Position numbers and translations under genes: made by a program. From Sediminibacterium sp. (GTDB taxonomy: Bacteria > Bacteroidota > Bacteroidia > Chitinophagales > Chitinophagaceae), in contig JAIXYL010000136.1 of NCBI GenBank assembly GCA_027490265.1, forward strand, positions 1 to 41,439: DNA of 41,439 nt, read 5' to 3'. The stretch's first letter is position 1, and every line of letters begins with the position of its first letter. Positions 16,989 through 24,789 of the stretch are shown piece after piece. The notes below the pieces were generated by a model. The model was not told the DNA's origin and ran no database searches. It was given only the letters and a program-made list of their open reading frames with translations.

Positions 16989-17037
16989 TAATTACGTTTA
17001 GCTGGCGTTAAATGTAGCACCAAAGGGCTATAACCCT

Positions 17038-17045
17038 TATTTTTG
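17038..17045 (+). promoter_or_regulatory. Candidate -7 promoter element of hppA
   Basis: TATTTTTG matches TAnnTTTG exactly, 39 bases before the hppA ATG. It overlaps the 3' arm of a small inverted repeat AAGGG-N6-CCCTT (17023-17038) that could be a weak terminator of the preceding gene. No clear -33 TTG at normal spacing. Confidence 0.45.
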
Positions 17046-17084
17046 CCAACCTTAAACAATTTAACATCTGACACACAATTGCTT

Positions 17085-19520
17085 ATGAACCATTTATTGT
17101 TTTATGCCGTTCCGGCAATGGGAGTCATCGGACTTCTGTACACTTTAATCAAGTTTAATTGGGTTTCCAAACAAGACGCAGGAAACGCCCGTATGAAAGA
17201 AATCAGTACCTACATTGCTGAAGGTGCCATGGCTTTCTTGAAAGCAGAATGGAAAATCCTAGCCTATTTTGTGGTAATTGTTGCCATTTTATTAGGCTTT
17301 ATGGCGCAGTCAAATGAAGACAGCCATTGGAGTATTGCCATTTCCTTTTTCATTGGTGCTGTATTCAGCGCAACTGCAGGCTATATTGGTATGAAAGTAG
17401 CTACCAAAGCCAATGTGCGTACAGCAGAAGCTGCAAGAACCAGTTTAAGTAAGGCATTGAATGTATCATTTACTGGAGGTGCTGTAATGGGCTTAGGTGT
17501 ATCTGGCTTAGCCGTTCTAGGTTTAGGCGGATTGTTTTTAGTTTTAAAACAATACTTTTCACCAGATGGTGATGTTGATGGAATGTTGAAGACCATTGAA
17601 GTATTAACTGGGTTTTCATTAGGTGCTGAAAGCATCGCATTATTTGCACGTGTTGGTGGTGGTATTTATACCAAAGCTGCTGACGTTGGTGCCGACTTAG
17701 TAGGTAAAGTAGAAGCAGGTATTCCTGAAGACGATCCTCGTAACCCTGCTACTATTGCAGATAACGTAGGTGATAACGTTGGTGACGTTGCAGGTATGGG
17801 TGCCGATTTATTTGGTTCTTATGTGGCAACTGTATTAGCTACCATGGTATTGGGTAATGAAGTAACTGGCCCTAATGGCGCTAGATTAATTGATGCTTTT
17901 GGAGGCTTATCTCCCATCTTATTACCGATGTTGATTGCTGGTATTGGAATCATTTTATCCATTATTGGTACTTTGTTTGTTCGCATTGGTGAAACAGCAG
18001 GATTAAATACCGCTGTTGTTCAAAAAGCATTGAATATGGGTAACTATGGTTCAATGATTTTAACGGCCATTGTTTGCTATTTCTTAGTAGGATATGTATT
18101 ACCAGAAACCATGACTTTAAGAGGTGCTGAATTCACTAGAAATGGTGTTTATGGTGCTATCGTGGTTGGTTTAGTAGTGGGTACCTTAATGAGTATCATC
18201 ACTGAATATTATACTGCAATGGGCAAGCGTCCGGTGTTGAGCATTATTCGTCAATCTGCAACAGGTCATGCTACCAATATTATTGGCGGTTTGGCCATTG
18301 GTATGGAAAGTACTTTCTTGCCAATCCTTGTGTTAGCTGGTGGTATTTATGGTTCATTCCTTTGCGCTGGTTTGTATGGTGTAGCCATTGCAGCAGCAGG
18401 TATGATGGCCACTACAGGTATGCAATTAGCCATTGATGCATTTGGTCCAATTGCGGATAATGCTGGTGGTATTGCTGAAATGAGTGAATTGCCTGGTGAA
18501 GTACGTGAGAAGACCGATATTCTGGATGCGGTTGGTAATACAACTGCGGCTAGTGGTAAAGGTTTTGCCATTGCTTCTGCAGCATTAACAGCATTGGCTT
18601 TGTTCGCAGCTTTTGTGGGTGTTGCTATGCCAGACAATCAACATATTGATATTTACAAAGCAGATGTATTAGCAGCTTTATTTATTGGGGGAATGATACC
18701 GTTCATTTTCTCATCACTTGCTATTAGAGCAGTAGGTGAAGCGGCCATGGCCATGGTTGAAGAAGTACGTCGCCAGTTCAGAACCATCCCTGGTATCATG
18801 GAAGGTACTGGTAAGCCTGAATACGATAAGTGTGTGGCTATTTCTACTGAAGCTTCTTTAAAGAAAATGATGTTGCCTGGTGCCATCACGATTATCTCTC
18901 CTATTTTAATTGGCTTCTTATTAGGACCTGAAGCATTGGGTGGATTCTTAGCTGGTGCTACTGTAAGTGGTGTACTAATGGGTATCTTCCAGAACAATGC
19001 TGGTGGTGCTTGGGATAATGCTAAGAAATCATTTGAAAAGGGTGTTGAAATCAATGGCGAAATGTATTACAAGAAATCAGAACCACATAAGGCTTCTGTA
19101 ACGGGTGATACTGTAGGTGATCCATTCAAAGACACATCTGGTCCTTCAATGAATATCTTGATTAAATTGATGTCAATTGTATCATTGGTGATTGCGCCAA
19201 CATTGGCTCATTTACACCCAACTTCTGACGCGAATGCCATGAAGGTTGAAAAGAAAATTGAAATCAACATTGGCAATCAAGATACGGCTAAGACTGTTAC
19301 TTTATCTGATGGTAAAAATGATTTGAAAGATTTAATAGACGTGTTAAAAGCTGATGGTGTGATTGAATCTGCAGAAAACGTGTCCATTAAAATTGAAGCA
19401 GGTAAATTGATGATTAATGGTACGGCTGTAACCGACGATGTTTACAAAAAATACGAGAAGTTCTTTATGAGCATGAGCGACAAAGGCATTGAATTAAATG
19501 CCATTGAAATAAAGAGATAA
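17085..19520 (+). CDS. hppA: Membrane-bound ion-translocating pyrophosphatase with C-terminal extension
   Basis: Integral membrane pump of 811 residues that couples hydrolysis of pyrophosphate to H+ and/or Na+ export. Many hydrophobic segments (16 expected in the family) and the catalytic loop [19 protein letters not shown] followed by [19 protein letters not shown] are present. The motif [10 protein letters not shown] has alanine where K+-independent pumps have lysine, so it belongs to the K+-dependent class; Na+ versus H+ use cannot be decided by eye. After the last membrane helix the chain continues for about 93 residues (from 19239) as a soluble, charged module, longer than usual. The ATG at 17085 is preferred to an in-frame TTG at 17043, which lies inside the promoter box. 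A palindromic terminator follows. Confidence 0.95.
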   Translation: MNHLLFYAVPAMGVIGLLYTLIKFNWVSKQDAGNARMKEISTYIAEGAMAFLKAEWKILAYFVVIVAILLGFMAQSNEDSHWSIAISFFIGAVFSATAGYIGMKVATKANVRTAEAARTSLSKALNVSFTGGAVMGLGVSGLAVLGLGGLFLVLKQYFSPDGDVDGMLKTIEVLTGFSLGAESIALFARVGGGIYTKAADVGADLVGKVEAGIPEDDPRNPATIADNVGDNVGDVAGMGADLFGSYVATVLATMVLGNEVTGPNGARLIDAFGGLSPILLPMLIAGIGIILSIIGTLFVRIGETAGLNTAVVQKALNMGNYGSMILTAIVCYFLVGYVLPETMTLRGAEFTRNGVYGAIVVGLVVGTLMSIITEYYTAMGKRPVLSIIRQSATGHATNIIGGLAIGMESTFLPILVLAGGIYGSFLCAGLYGVAIAAAGMMATTGMQLAIDAFGPIADNAGGIAEMSELPGEVREKTDILDAVGNTTAASGKGFAIASAALTALALFAAFVGVAMPDNQHIDIYKADVLAALFIGGMIPFIFSSLAIRAVGEAAMAMVEEVRRQFRTIPGIMEGTGKPEYDKCVAISTEASLKKMMLPGAITIISPILIGFLLGPEALGGFLAGATVSGVLMGIFQNNAGGAWDNAKKSFEKGVEINGEMYYKKSEPHKASVTGDTVGDPFKDTSGPSMNILIKLMSIVSLVIAPTLAHLHPTSDANAMKVEKKIEINIGNQDTAKTVTLSDGKNDLKDLIDVLKADGVIESAENVSIKIEAGKLMINGTAVTDDVYKKYEKFFMSMSDKGIELNAIEIKR

Positions 19521-19540
19521 ATCAGAACATATCTACAAAG

Positions 19541-19568
19541 AAAAACCCCGATTAATCGGGGTTTTTTT
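19541..19568. terminator. Bidirectional intrinsic terminator between hppA and the PUR-type gene
   Basis: Perfect 16-base palindrome CCCCGATTAATCGGGG (19546-19561) flanked by AAAAA on the left and TTTTTTT on the right. Both strands thus read a GC-rich hairpin followed by a T-run, so the element can end hppA on the plus strand and the DUF3276 gene on the minus strand. Confidence 0.92.
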
Positions 19569-19591
19569 ATATAAGCAAGCAATCGAGAAAA

Positions 19592-20047
19592 CTACCATTT
19601 GTCTACTTCTTCAGTAGCTGTATCGTTGACTACTGGCGCTTCATTCACCGTATTGGTTGGTGCAGCTTCAGCATAAACTGGGGCTTGAGCAACGGGTGCT
19701 TCTGCTGTCTCAGTTTGTTCAGGTGCGTAATGATCTGCTTCTCCCTCTCCTTCTGGATATTCATGGTTAAATGCATCAAAATCAAAATCTGGCATTAAAT
19801 CTGTTTTTACAAAATCAACAGCTTCGCCCAATGCTTTGATAAACTTATTAAAATCTTCTTTGTACAGAAAAATTTTGTGACGATCGTAACCATTGTTGTC
19901 AAAGCGTTTACGGCTTTCTGTAATGGTTAAAAAATAATCGTTGCCACGGGTTGCTCTTACATCAAAAAAGTAAGTTCTTCTCTTTCCTGCACGGATGCGG
20001 GTGCTGTACACACTCTCCATTTTTTTGTCGTTGTTCTCGTACGCCAC
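19592..20047 (-). CDS. PUR-type nucleic-acid-binding protein (DUF3276)
   Basis: Small cytoplasmic protein of 151 residues. Residues about 10-75 form a single PUR repeat: ESVYSTRIRAGKRRTYFFDV, then RGNDYFLTITESRKRF and RHKIFLYKEDFNKFIKALGEAVDF. This matches the bacterial Pur-alpha-like family (DUF3276, PF11680) found in Bacteroidota and spirochaetes, whose Borrelia member BpuR binds DNA and RNA and affects expression. The remaining half is an acidic, Ala/Glu/Pro-rich, probably disordered tail. Upstream lies a well-formed promoter with an inverted repeat at the predicted start of transcription, which would suit repression or autoregulation. It lies downstream of the ABC exporter on the same strand but has its own promoter. 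Confidence 0.9.
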   Translation of the reverse strand: MAYENNDKKMESVYSTRIRAGKRRTYFFDVRATRGNDYFLTITESRKRFDNNGYDRHKIFLYKEDFNKFIKALGEAVDFVKTDLMPDFDFDAFNHEYPEGEGEADHYAPEQTETAEAPVAQAPVYAEAAPTNTVNEAPVVNDTATEEVDKW

Positions 20048-20062
20048 AGTTGTTTGATTTGG

Positions 20063-20077
20063 TTAACAGTTTGTTAA
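20063..20077. promoter_or_regulatory. Candidate operator TTAACA-GTT-TGTTAA upstream of the PUR-type gene
   Basis: Perfect inverted repeat of 6-base half-sites with a 3-base spacer. It lies immediately downstream of the predicted -7 box and 16 bases before the ATG, i.e. over the expected transcription start, a typical repressor position. The binding protein is unknown. Confidence 0.45.
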
Positions 20078-20081
20078 TGGT

Positions 20082-20112
20082 TAAAAATAGGAGTTGTTTC
20101 CGAATTACCAAA
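20082..20112 (-). promoter_or_regulatory. Promoter of the PUR-type gene (-33 and -7 elements)
   Basis: On the minus strand a TTTG (20112-20109) is followed after exactly 19 bases by TATTTTTA (20089-20082), one mismatch from TAnnTTTG. This spacing is the Bacteroidota norm. Predicted transcription start near 20075. Confidence 0.6.
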
Positions 20113-20146
20113 AAAATCCATTAAATAATCAACAAAATCTGGTTTT

Positions 20147-20164
20147 TTAAAGTTGCAACTTTAA
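20147..20164. repeat. Perfect 18-base palindrome at the end of the ABC exporter gene
   Basis: TTAAAGTTGCAACTTTAA is identical to its reverse complement. It contains the TAA stop of the ABC exporter and runs 13 bases beyond it. On the minus strand it is followed by A-rich, not T-rich, sequence, so it does not look like a standard terminator of that gene; it could be a protein-binding site or a transcript-end stabiliser. Confidence 0.5.
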
Positions 20165-21993
20165 GCTTGGTCCTGAGTGGTGTTTTGTAATTGCAGTCTA
20201 TAAAGCTCTGCATAGTACCCATTCAATGCCATTAATGTTTCGTGATTGCCTTGCTCGGCTATTTTGCCATCTTCAATCACCATAATTTGATCAAATCTAA
20301 AGCCAGCAAAGATTCTATGCGTGATGATTAATGCTGTTTTAGCCGCTAAATAATTGTATAAATGTCCAATAATATGTTGTTCTGTCTTAGCATCCACCGC
20401 ACTTAAGCAATCATCAAATACCACGATTTCTGGGTCTTTAATTAGGGCTCTGGCTATTGAAATTCTTTGTTTCTGCCCCCCACTAAGTGTAACCCCCCGC
20501 TCTCCTATTGTAGTATCGTAGCCATGTTCAAATCCCATGATTTCCTCATGAATGCTGGCGTGTTTAGCTGCCTCTTGTACCTTTTCTATAGGGGTTTGTT
20601 CTGCAACCCCAAATCGAATATTATTGGCTACGGTATCGCTGAATAAAAATACATCTTGCTGCACATAACTGATATGGCTTCTTAACTGTTGTAAACTAAA
20701 TGCGTGCAGCGGTTTTGATCCAATAGTAATAGTACCTTGATCAGGTTCATAGAATCGCAACAGCAATTGGGCTAATGTAGATTTGCCGCTGCCTGTTTTG
20801 CCAAGTATCAATATTTTTTCACCTCTATTTACGCTCAAATTCAATCCCTGTAAGGCTTTGATACCAGTGTGAGGGTAAGTGAAACTGACATTGTTGAAAT
20901 CTATGGTGCCCGAAACTGTTGCATCACTTAATGCTGAAGGATGATCTTGAATTGCTGGTTCAATTTGTAGAAACTCATTCAATCTTTTTTGAGAAGCTGC
21001 TGCGCGTTGAATCATACTGGCCGTCCAACCGATGGCACTCACTGGAAACGTGAGCATATTGATATAGATCACAAATTCTACGATGGTGCCTACTTTGGAA
21101 GGATCTTCCATGGCTTGCATTCCCCCGACAAATATGGTAATCAATGTACTGATACCGATCATTAATGCCATGCTAGGGAAATACAAAGCTTCTACTTTAG
21201 CCAAGCTAATGGCATTCGATTTGTATTGTTCACTATTTTGATTAAAAAAGCCCAACATGGCTTTTTCTTGAACAAAGGATTTGATAACCCTGATGCCCGA
21301 GTAAGACTCTTGTGCATTGGTGGTTAAATTTGATAAGTGTTGTTGTATGGACTCACTTTTTTTGTTGATAATACTGTTTACCTTGTAAATAGTGATTGCC
21401 AGCAAAGGAAGTGGCGCTAATACCAACAGCGTAAGAGTGATGTCTTTACTCAGCATGTTAACAATGCATAGACTAATCAGGGTTACTAGGTTGATCAAAT
21501 ACATCACGGCAGGCCCTGTATACATTCTGACCCGGCTGATGTCTTCTGATATCCTGTTCATCAAATCACCTGTGCTATTTTGTTTGTAGAATGCCGTATT
21601 GAGGCGCTGGTATTGGTTAAATACTTCATTTTTTTGATCGAATTCTATATGACGACTCATAACAATAATGGTCTGTCGCATAAAAAACATTAATACCCCT
21701 CTGATAATGGCGATGCATAAAATGCAAAGGCTGCAGATGGCAATCAGCCAACCAAAACTGAGTTCATGTCCATTAATTAATTGAATAAAACTGTTGACAA
21801 TGGCATCATGCGCGTTGTAAGGCAAGCCTGGCTTGGCGCCTGGCAGTTTTTGTTGTACCAAACTGATCACATAACCTGTGATTTGCGGGGCCAATACTGC
21901 AAAGTAATTGGAGGTAATCACAAAGAAGATTCCGATAAAGAAACGTTGACGATACTTCCAGAAATAATGATTTAACGAGGCCAGTTCTTTCAA
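20161..21993 (-). CDS. ABC transporter, fused permease and ATPase (exporter, MsbA-like type)
   Basis: Half-transporter of 610 residues: N-terminal six-helix membrane domain, C-terminal ATPase. ATPase motifs: Walker A GKTGSGKST, Q-loop YVQQDVFLFSD, signature LSGGQKQRISIARAL, Walker B EIVVFDDCLSAVD and switch histidine in LIITHR. Probably acts as a dimer; substrate (lipid, drug or peptide) unknown. The open frame continues upstream to an ATG at 22167, but that part is the antisense of tRNA-Ser and cannot be coding. No ATG lies between there and the first membrane helix; the TTG at 21993 gives the usual family N-terminus (KELASLNHYFWKYRQRF), and a perfect -7 box at 22012-22019 supports it. Confidence 0.9.
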   Translation of the reverse strand: MKELASLNHYFWKYRQRFFIGIFFVITSNYFAVLAPQITGYVISLVQQKLPGAKPGLPYNAHDAIVNSFIQLINGHELSFGWLIAICSLCILCIAIIRGVLMFFMRQTIIVMSRHIEFDQKNEVFNQYQRLNTAFYKQNSTGDLMNRISEDISRVRMYTGPAVMYLINLVTLISLCIVNMLSKDITLTLLVLAPLPLLAITIYKVNSIINKKSESIQQHLSNLTTNAQESYSGIRVIKSFVQEKAMLGFFNQNSEQYKSNAISLAKVEALYFPSMALMIGISTLITIFVGGMQAMEDPSKVGTIVEFVIYINMLTFPVSAIGWTASMIQRAAASQKRLNEFLQIEPAIQDHPSALSDATVSGTIDFNNVSFTYPHTGIKALQGLNLSVNRGEKILILGKTGSGKSTLAQLLLRFYEPDQGTITIGSKPLHAFSLQQLRSHISYVQQDVFLFSDTVANNIRFGVAEQTPIEKVQEAAKHASIHEEIMGFEHGYDTTIGERGVTLSGGQKQRISIARALIKDPEIVVFDDCLSAVDAKTEQHIIGHLYNYLAAKTALIITHRIFAGFRFDQIMVIEDGKIAEQGNHETLMALNGYYAELYRLQLQNTTQDQA

Positions 21994-22011
21994 TCCAATC
22001 AAATTAGTTTG

Positions 22012-22019
22012 CAAATATA
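22012..22019 (-). promoter_or_regulatory. Candidate -7 element of the ABC exporter gene
   Basis: Minus-strand TATATTTG matches TAnnTTTG exactly, 18 bases before the proposed TTG start. This leaves a leader of only about a dozen bases and argues for the TTG start. No -33 TTG at the standard spacing. Confidence 0.45.
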
Positions 22020-22039
22020 ACCTTGTATTAAAATAAGTT

Positions 22040-22070
22040 TTGGATAAAAAAAATACAGCCCTTACTTTTG
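22040..22070 (+). promoter_or_regulatory. Promoter of tRNA-Ser
   Basis: TTG at 22040-22042, a 20-base spacer and TACTTTTG at 22063-22070, an exact match to TAnnTTTG. The box ends only four bases before the mature tRNA 5' end, so the precursor would have almost no 5' leader. Confidence 0.6.
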
Positions 22071-22074
22071 CCGC

Positions 22075-22159
22075 GGAGAGCTGGCAGAGTGGTCGATTGC
22101 GGCAGTCTTGAAAACTGTTGACTGTAACAGGTCCGGGGGTTCGAATCCCTCGCTCTCCG
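22075..22159 (+). tRNA. tRNA-Ser (anticodon UGA)
   Basis: Complete class II tRNA of 85 bases. Acceptor strands GGAGAGC (22075-22081) and GCTCTCC (22152-22158) pair fully. The anticodon stem GCAGT/ACTGT encloses the loop CTTGAAA with anticodon TGA at 22109-22111, reading UCA codons. A long variable arm typical of serine tRNA follows, then a T-arm with TTCGAAT loop. The discriminator base is G; the CCA end is not encoded. It diverges from the ABC exporter gene and is followed by its own terminator. Confidence 0.97.
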
Positions 22160-22171
22160 CATAACAAATAA

Positions 22172-22202
22172 ATGTCCAGCCAATGGCTGGCATTTTTGTT
22201 TT
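22172..22202 (+). terminator. Intrinsic terminator after tRNA-Ser
   Basis: Stem CCAGCC/GGCTGG with AAT loop, extended by ATG/CAT across a one-base bulge, followed by TTTTGTTTT. It begins 13 bases after the tRNA. The remaining gap up to 22373 is AT-rich and shows no further gene. Confidence 0.85.
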
Positions 22203-22373
22203 AGGGAGTAATTGGATATTATAGGATTGCTTAAAATTTTGGTTTAAATATAAAATACTGCAAAATATTTTTTATTAAAGTTTAAAATCATTCAAAAAAT
22301 TCGCATTTAATCTATTTTCCTTTCGATTAAATGAGATTCCCATTTCTGAGTGTAAGCCCAAATTTCGAACAGA

Positions 22374-22826
22374 TTACACCCTTACTTTTACCACCAATTT
22401 CTTAATCGCCCCTTCTCCGATCATGGGGGCGTGTACATCTTCGGGAAAATAAATGGCAAAATGACCTGCTTTTAAATCAAAAAATAATTCAGGTGCATCC
22501 TCGTAAAAAAGCACATCTTTTTCAATATTGTACGCGCCACGCGGGTACTGACAATGATTGCGCGATTTCCATCCAACTTTTTCAACACCTTCGTATACTA
22601 CTTGAATATCAATAAAGGTTTGGTGACATTCAAAATACTCGGTTGATGCTTTTTGTTCTACCAATTGATCATGTATCACAATGGCTCTGATATCCTCCCC
22701 ATCCCACTTGGTTTCGCCAATTGGTAAATCATTGTAATTAACTGAACTTATCAATGCAATGGCTTTTGCAAAACGTGGATGTAAGCTGCTGTAATATTGA
22801 ATGCGCGATAAAGAATCTAAAATCAT
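22374..22826 (-). CDS. YhcH/YjgK/YiaL family protein (DUF386)
   Basis: Cytoplasmic protein of 150 residues, full length for the family (cupin-like barrel). Signatures: GETKWDGEDIRAIVIHDQLVEQ near 37-58, YFECHQTFIDIQVVYEGVEKVGW near 64-86, ELFFDLKAGHFAIYFPEDVHAP with the conserved FFPxDxHxP-type motif (about 113-134), and a C-terminal KKLVVKVRV strand. Family members are linked to sialic-acid or other sugar-acid use (YhcH, EbgC/YiaL) and bind a metal through the histidines; exact reaction uncertain. It starts 2 bases after the stop of the T9SS cargo gene, so it is probably cotranscribed with it. Confidence 0.9.
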   Translation of the reverse strand: MILDSLSRIQYYSSLHPRFAKAIALISSVNYNDLPIGETKWDGEDIRAIVIHDQLVEQKASTEYFECHQTFIDIQVVYEGVEKVGWKSRNHCQYPRGAYNIEKDVLFYEDAPELFFDLKAGHFAIYFPEDVHAPMIGEGAIKKLVVKVRV

Positions 22827-22828
22827 AT

Positions 22829-24754
22829 TTATCTAATTAAGTAAATACTCCCTGATAATAATGCCTCTCCATTGCCGCGGTTAATGATGTAATAATACAC
22901 GCCAATGGGCACTTGTTTGCCTTTATAGGTTCCATCCCATCCTTCAAAATAGGGTTTGGCTTGATACAATATCTGCCCATCTCTATTAAATATACTCAGC
23001 GTTGCATTGGGGTATGTTTCAAGCCCTGGCACTAACCAAATATCGTGAACGCCATCCCCATTGGGTGAAAATGAATTGGGGGGAGCAATACTGACGAATA
23101 CACGAACCTGCACTGTGTCTTGCGAAGCCGCACAACCATTCAAGCCGTATCCCGTTAAAGAATACGTTGTTGTATTCAAAGGGCTTACAAGTGGGGTCAA
23201 AGTATTTTGTTGTTGCATATTGGTGGTGGGTGACCAAACAAATCCACTATTCTGCCCACTGATAGTCCCCAATAAAGCGATGCTGTTGCCTTGCATGATG
23301 GTTCTGTTTGGGCCAGCATCTACCAATGGCGGTTTAATCACATACAGTGGAATATTGATTGAATCAGCACACCCAGCTCCGTCTCTTAATAAAAGCTGAT
23401 AAGTAGTGGTATCAAATGGTTTGACCAATAAACTGGCCGTTGTGCCAATTGGCGCGCGCGTTTGATTATACCATTCAAATTGGGAGCCACCGATGGCAGT
23501 TAAAACAGTGCTATCACCTAAACAAATCACTGTATTACCTGAAAAAGATCCATTAATGGCATTGAAGGCCGTGATTGAAATGGTATCACTTGCAGTGCAC
23601 CCTTCTGTGGTAGATACTTGTACAATATATCGTCCGGTATCACCCGATTTGATATTGGGTAATACTGGATTTCGAATGGTAGAAGTAAAGCCATTTGGGC
23701 CAGTCCATAAATAACTTAACCCCCCACCAGACCCTGATGCACCAGCAAGATTAATGGTACCTCCAATGCATTGATTGATGAATTGATTCCCAATTTTAGG
23801 AGCAGCATTATTGATTTTGATTGTAATTGGCGAAGAAGCGGTTCTACAAGTTGGTATGGTTGCAAATACGGATTCGCCTGCTAAGAGTCTGTATTGATAC
23901 GTGCCTACATTGGTACCATTTCTAATATAACTGGTATTGGTTGCACCTGCAATATCTCTCCATGTGTTTCCAAGATCCGTGCTGATTTGCCATTGATAAA
24001 CAGGATTGATATAACCTGGCCCAACAGTCATGCCAAGGGTCATTATGGTTTGATTGTTCGAGCAAATATTTTTATTGAAACCTGCTTCACCATCAATATT
24101 GGCGCTCATGACTGGTCCGCATGGTCTGAATGTAATATCATCAATTGCCAAATCATTGCCACATCCAGCGCCTGCATTGTTGGCTATGCGTAACACTATG
24201 GTAGTGGTATTGATATCTGGTTTGAATAAAAAACCATATTGCCTAAAAGTCAGATTGGCTTCTTCTAACAATGGGCCTGTGGTATAGGATTGAAGGACAG
24301 CGCCTGATAATGTTTCTATGGTAAACGTTAAGTTTGGTTTGGTACCACTTCCGCTACAACTTGATTGTTTTAAAACATTCGCTACCCATGCACCAAATTC
24401 ATAACTGGTATTACCACATAGACCAGCAATGGTATCAACATAAAACACACTGGGTGCATTGGTGGCATTGATCAACATAAATCGGCCCTCTTCATCACCT
24501 GTATGATCCCTTGGTATATCGTGCCAACTACTGCCAAAACAGCCAAATGCTGCATTCACTATTGAATAATTGCCATCAAGCGGACAGCCTGTAACATACC
24601 CTAAATTGGTGACGCCCGGTCTTAACGGGCCTGCTGCTGAATTTTTGTTGCCGAAATTGATGTTCACTACAGGCTCTCCCAAGCTGCCATTACAGAGTTG
24701 CGCATTTGCAGATAAACCGAAAAATAAAGACAATACGATCAGACAATATCTCAC
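22829..24754 (-). CDS. Secreted multidomain protein with type IX secretion C-terminal domain (gliding-motility type)
   Basis: Cell-surface or secreted protein of 641 residues. A signal peptide (MRYCLIVLSLFFGLSANAQ) is followed by a jelly-roll-like N-terminal region (YEFGAWVANVLKQSS, FRQYGFLFKPDINTTTIVLRI, NDLAIDDITFRPCG), several Ig/PKD-like repeats (YQWQISTDLGNTWRDIAGATNTSY, LSYLWTGPNGFTS, TTYQLLLRDGAGCADS) and a C-terminal type B sorting domain: PPNSFSPNGDGVHDIW, LSIFNRDGQILYQ, WDGTYKGKQVPIGVYYYII. The sorting domain marks cargo of the type IX system (PorSS). No T9SS machinery gene is in this window. The protein resembles surface adhesins; ligand unknown. It lies between mutS2 and the YhcH gene on the same strand. 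Confidence 0.88.
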   Translation of the reverse strand: MRYCLIVLSLFFGLSANAQLCNGSLGEPVVNINFGNKNSAAGPLRPGVTNLGYVTGCPLDGNYSIVNAAFGCFGSSWHDIPRDHTGDEEGRFMLINATNAPSVFYVDTIAGLCGNTSYEFGAWVANVLKQSSCSGSGTKPNLTFTIETLSGAVLQSYTTGPLLEEANLTFRQYGFLFKPDINTTTIVLRIANNAGAGCGNDLAIDDITFRPCGPVMSANIDGEAGFNKNICSNNQTIMTLGMTVGPGYINPVYQWQISTDLGNTWRDIAGATNTSYIRNGTNVGTYQYRLLAGESVFATIPTCRTASSPITIKINNAAPKIGNQFINQCIGGTINLAGASGSGGGLSYLWTGPNGFTSTIRNPVLPNIKSGDTGRYIVQVSTTEGCTASDTISITAFNAINGSFSGNTVICLGDSTVLTAIGGSQFEWYNQTRAPIGTTASLLVKPFDTTTYQLLLRDGAGCADSINIPLYVIKPPLVDAGPNRTIMQGNSIALLGTISGQNSGFVWSPTTNMQQQNTLTPLVSPLNTTTYSLTGYGLNGCAASQDTVQVRVFVSIAPPNSFSPNGDGVHDIWLVPGLETYPNATLSIFNRDGQILYQAKPYFEGWDGTYKGKQVPIGVYYYIINRGNGEALLSGSIYLIR

Positions 24755-24789
24755 ATCATTAACTTCAGTCTGTAAAATACAGAATCCTT

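Noticed and set aside
18742..18760. Palindrome-like GGCCATGGCCATGG inside hppA
   Set aside because: Explained by the coding of alternating Ala-Met codons (EAAMAMV) in a conserved segment.
18653..19054. 133-codon minus-strand frame inside hppA
   Set aside because: Shadow of the conserved membrane pyrophosphatase.
21994..22167. N-terminal extension of the ABC exporter to an ATG at 22167
   Set aside because: This part is the exact antisense of tRNA-Ser and its flank; the family N-terminus begins at the TTG at 21993.
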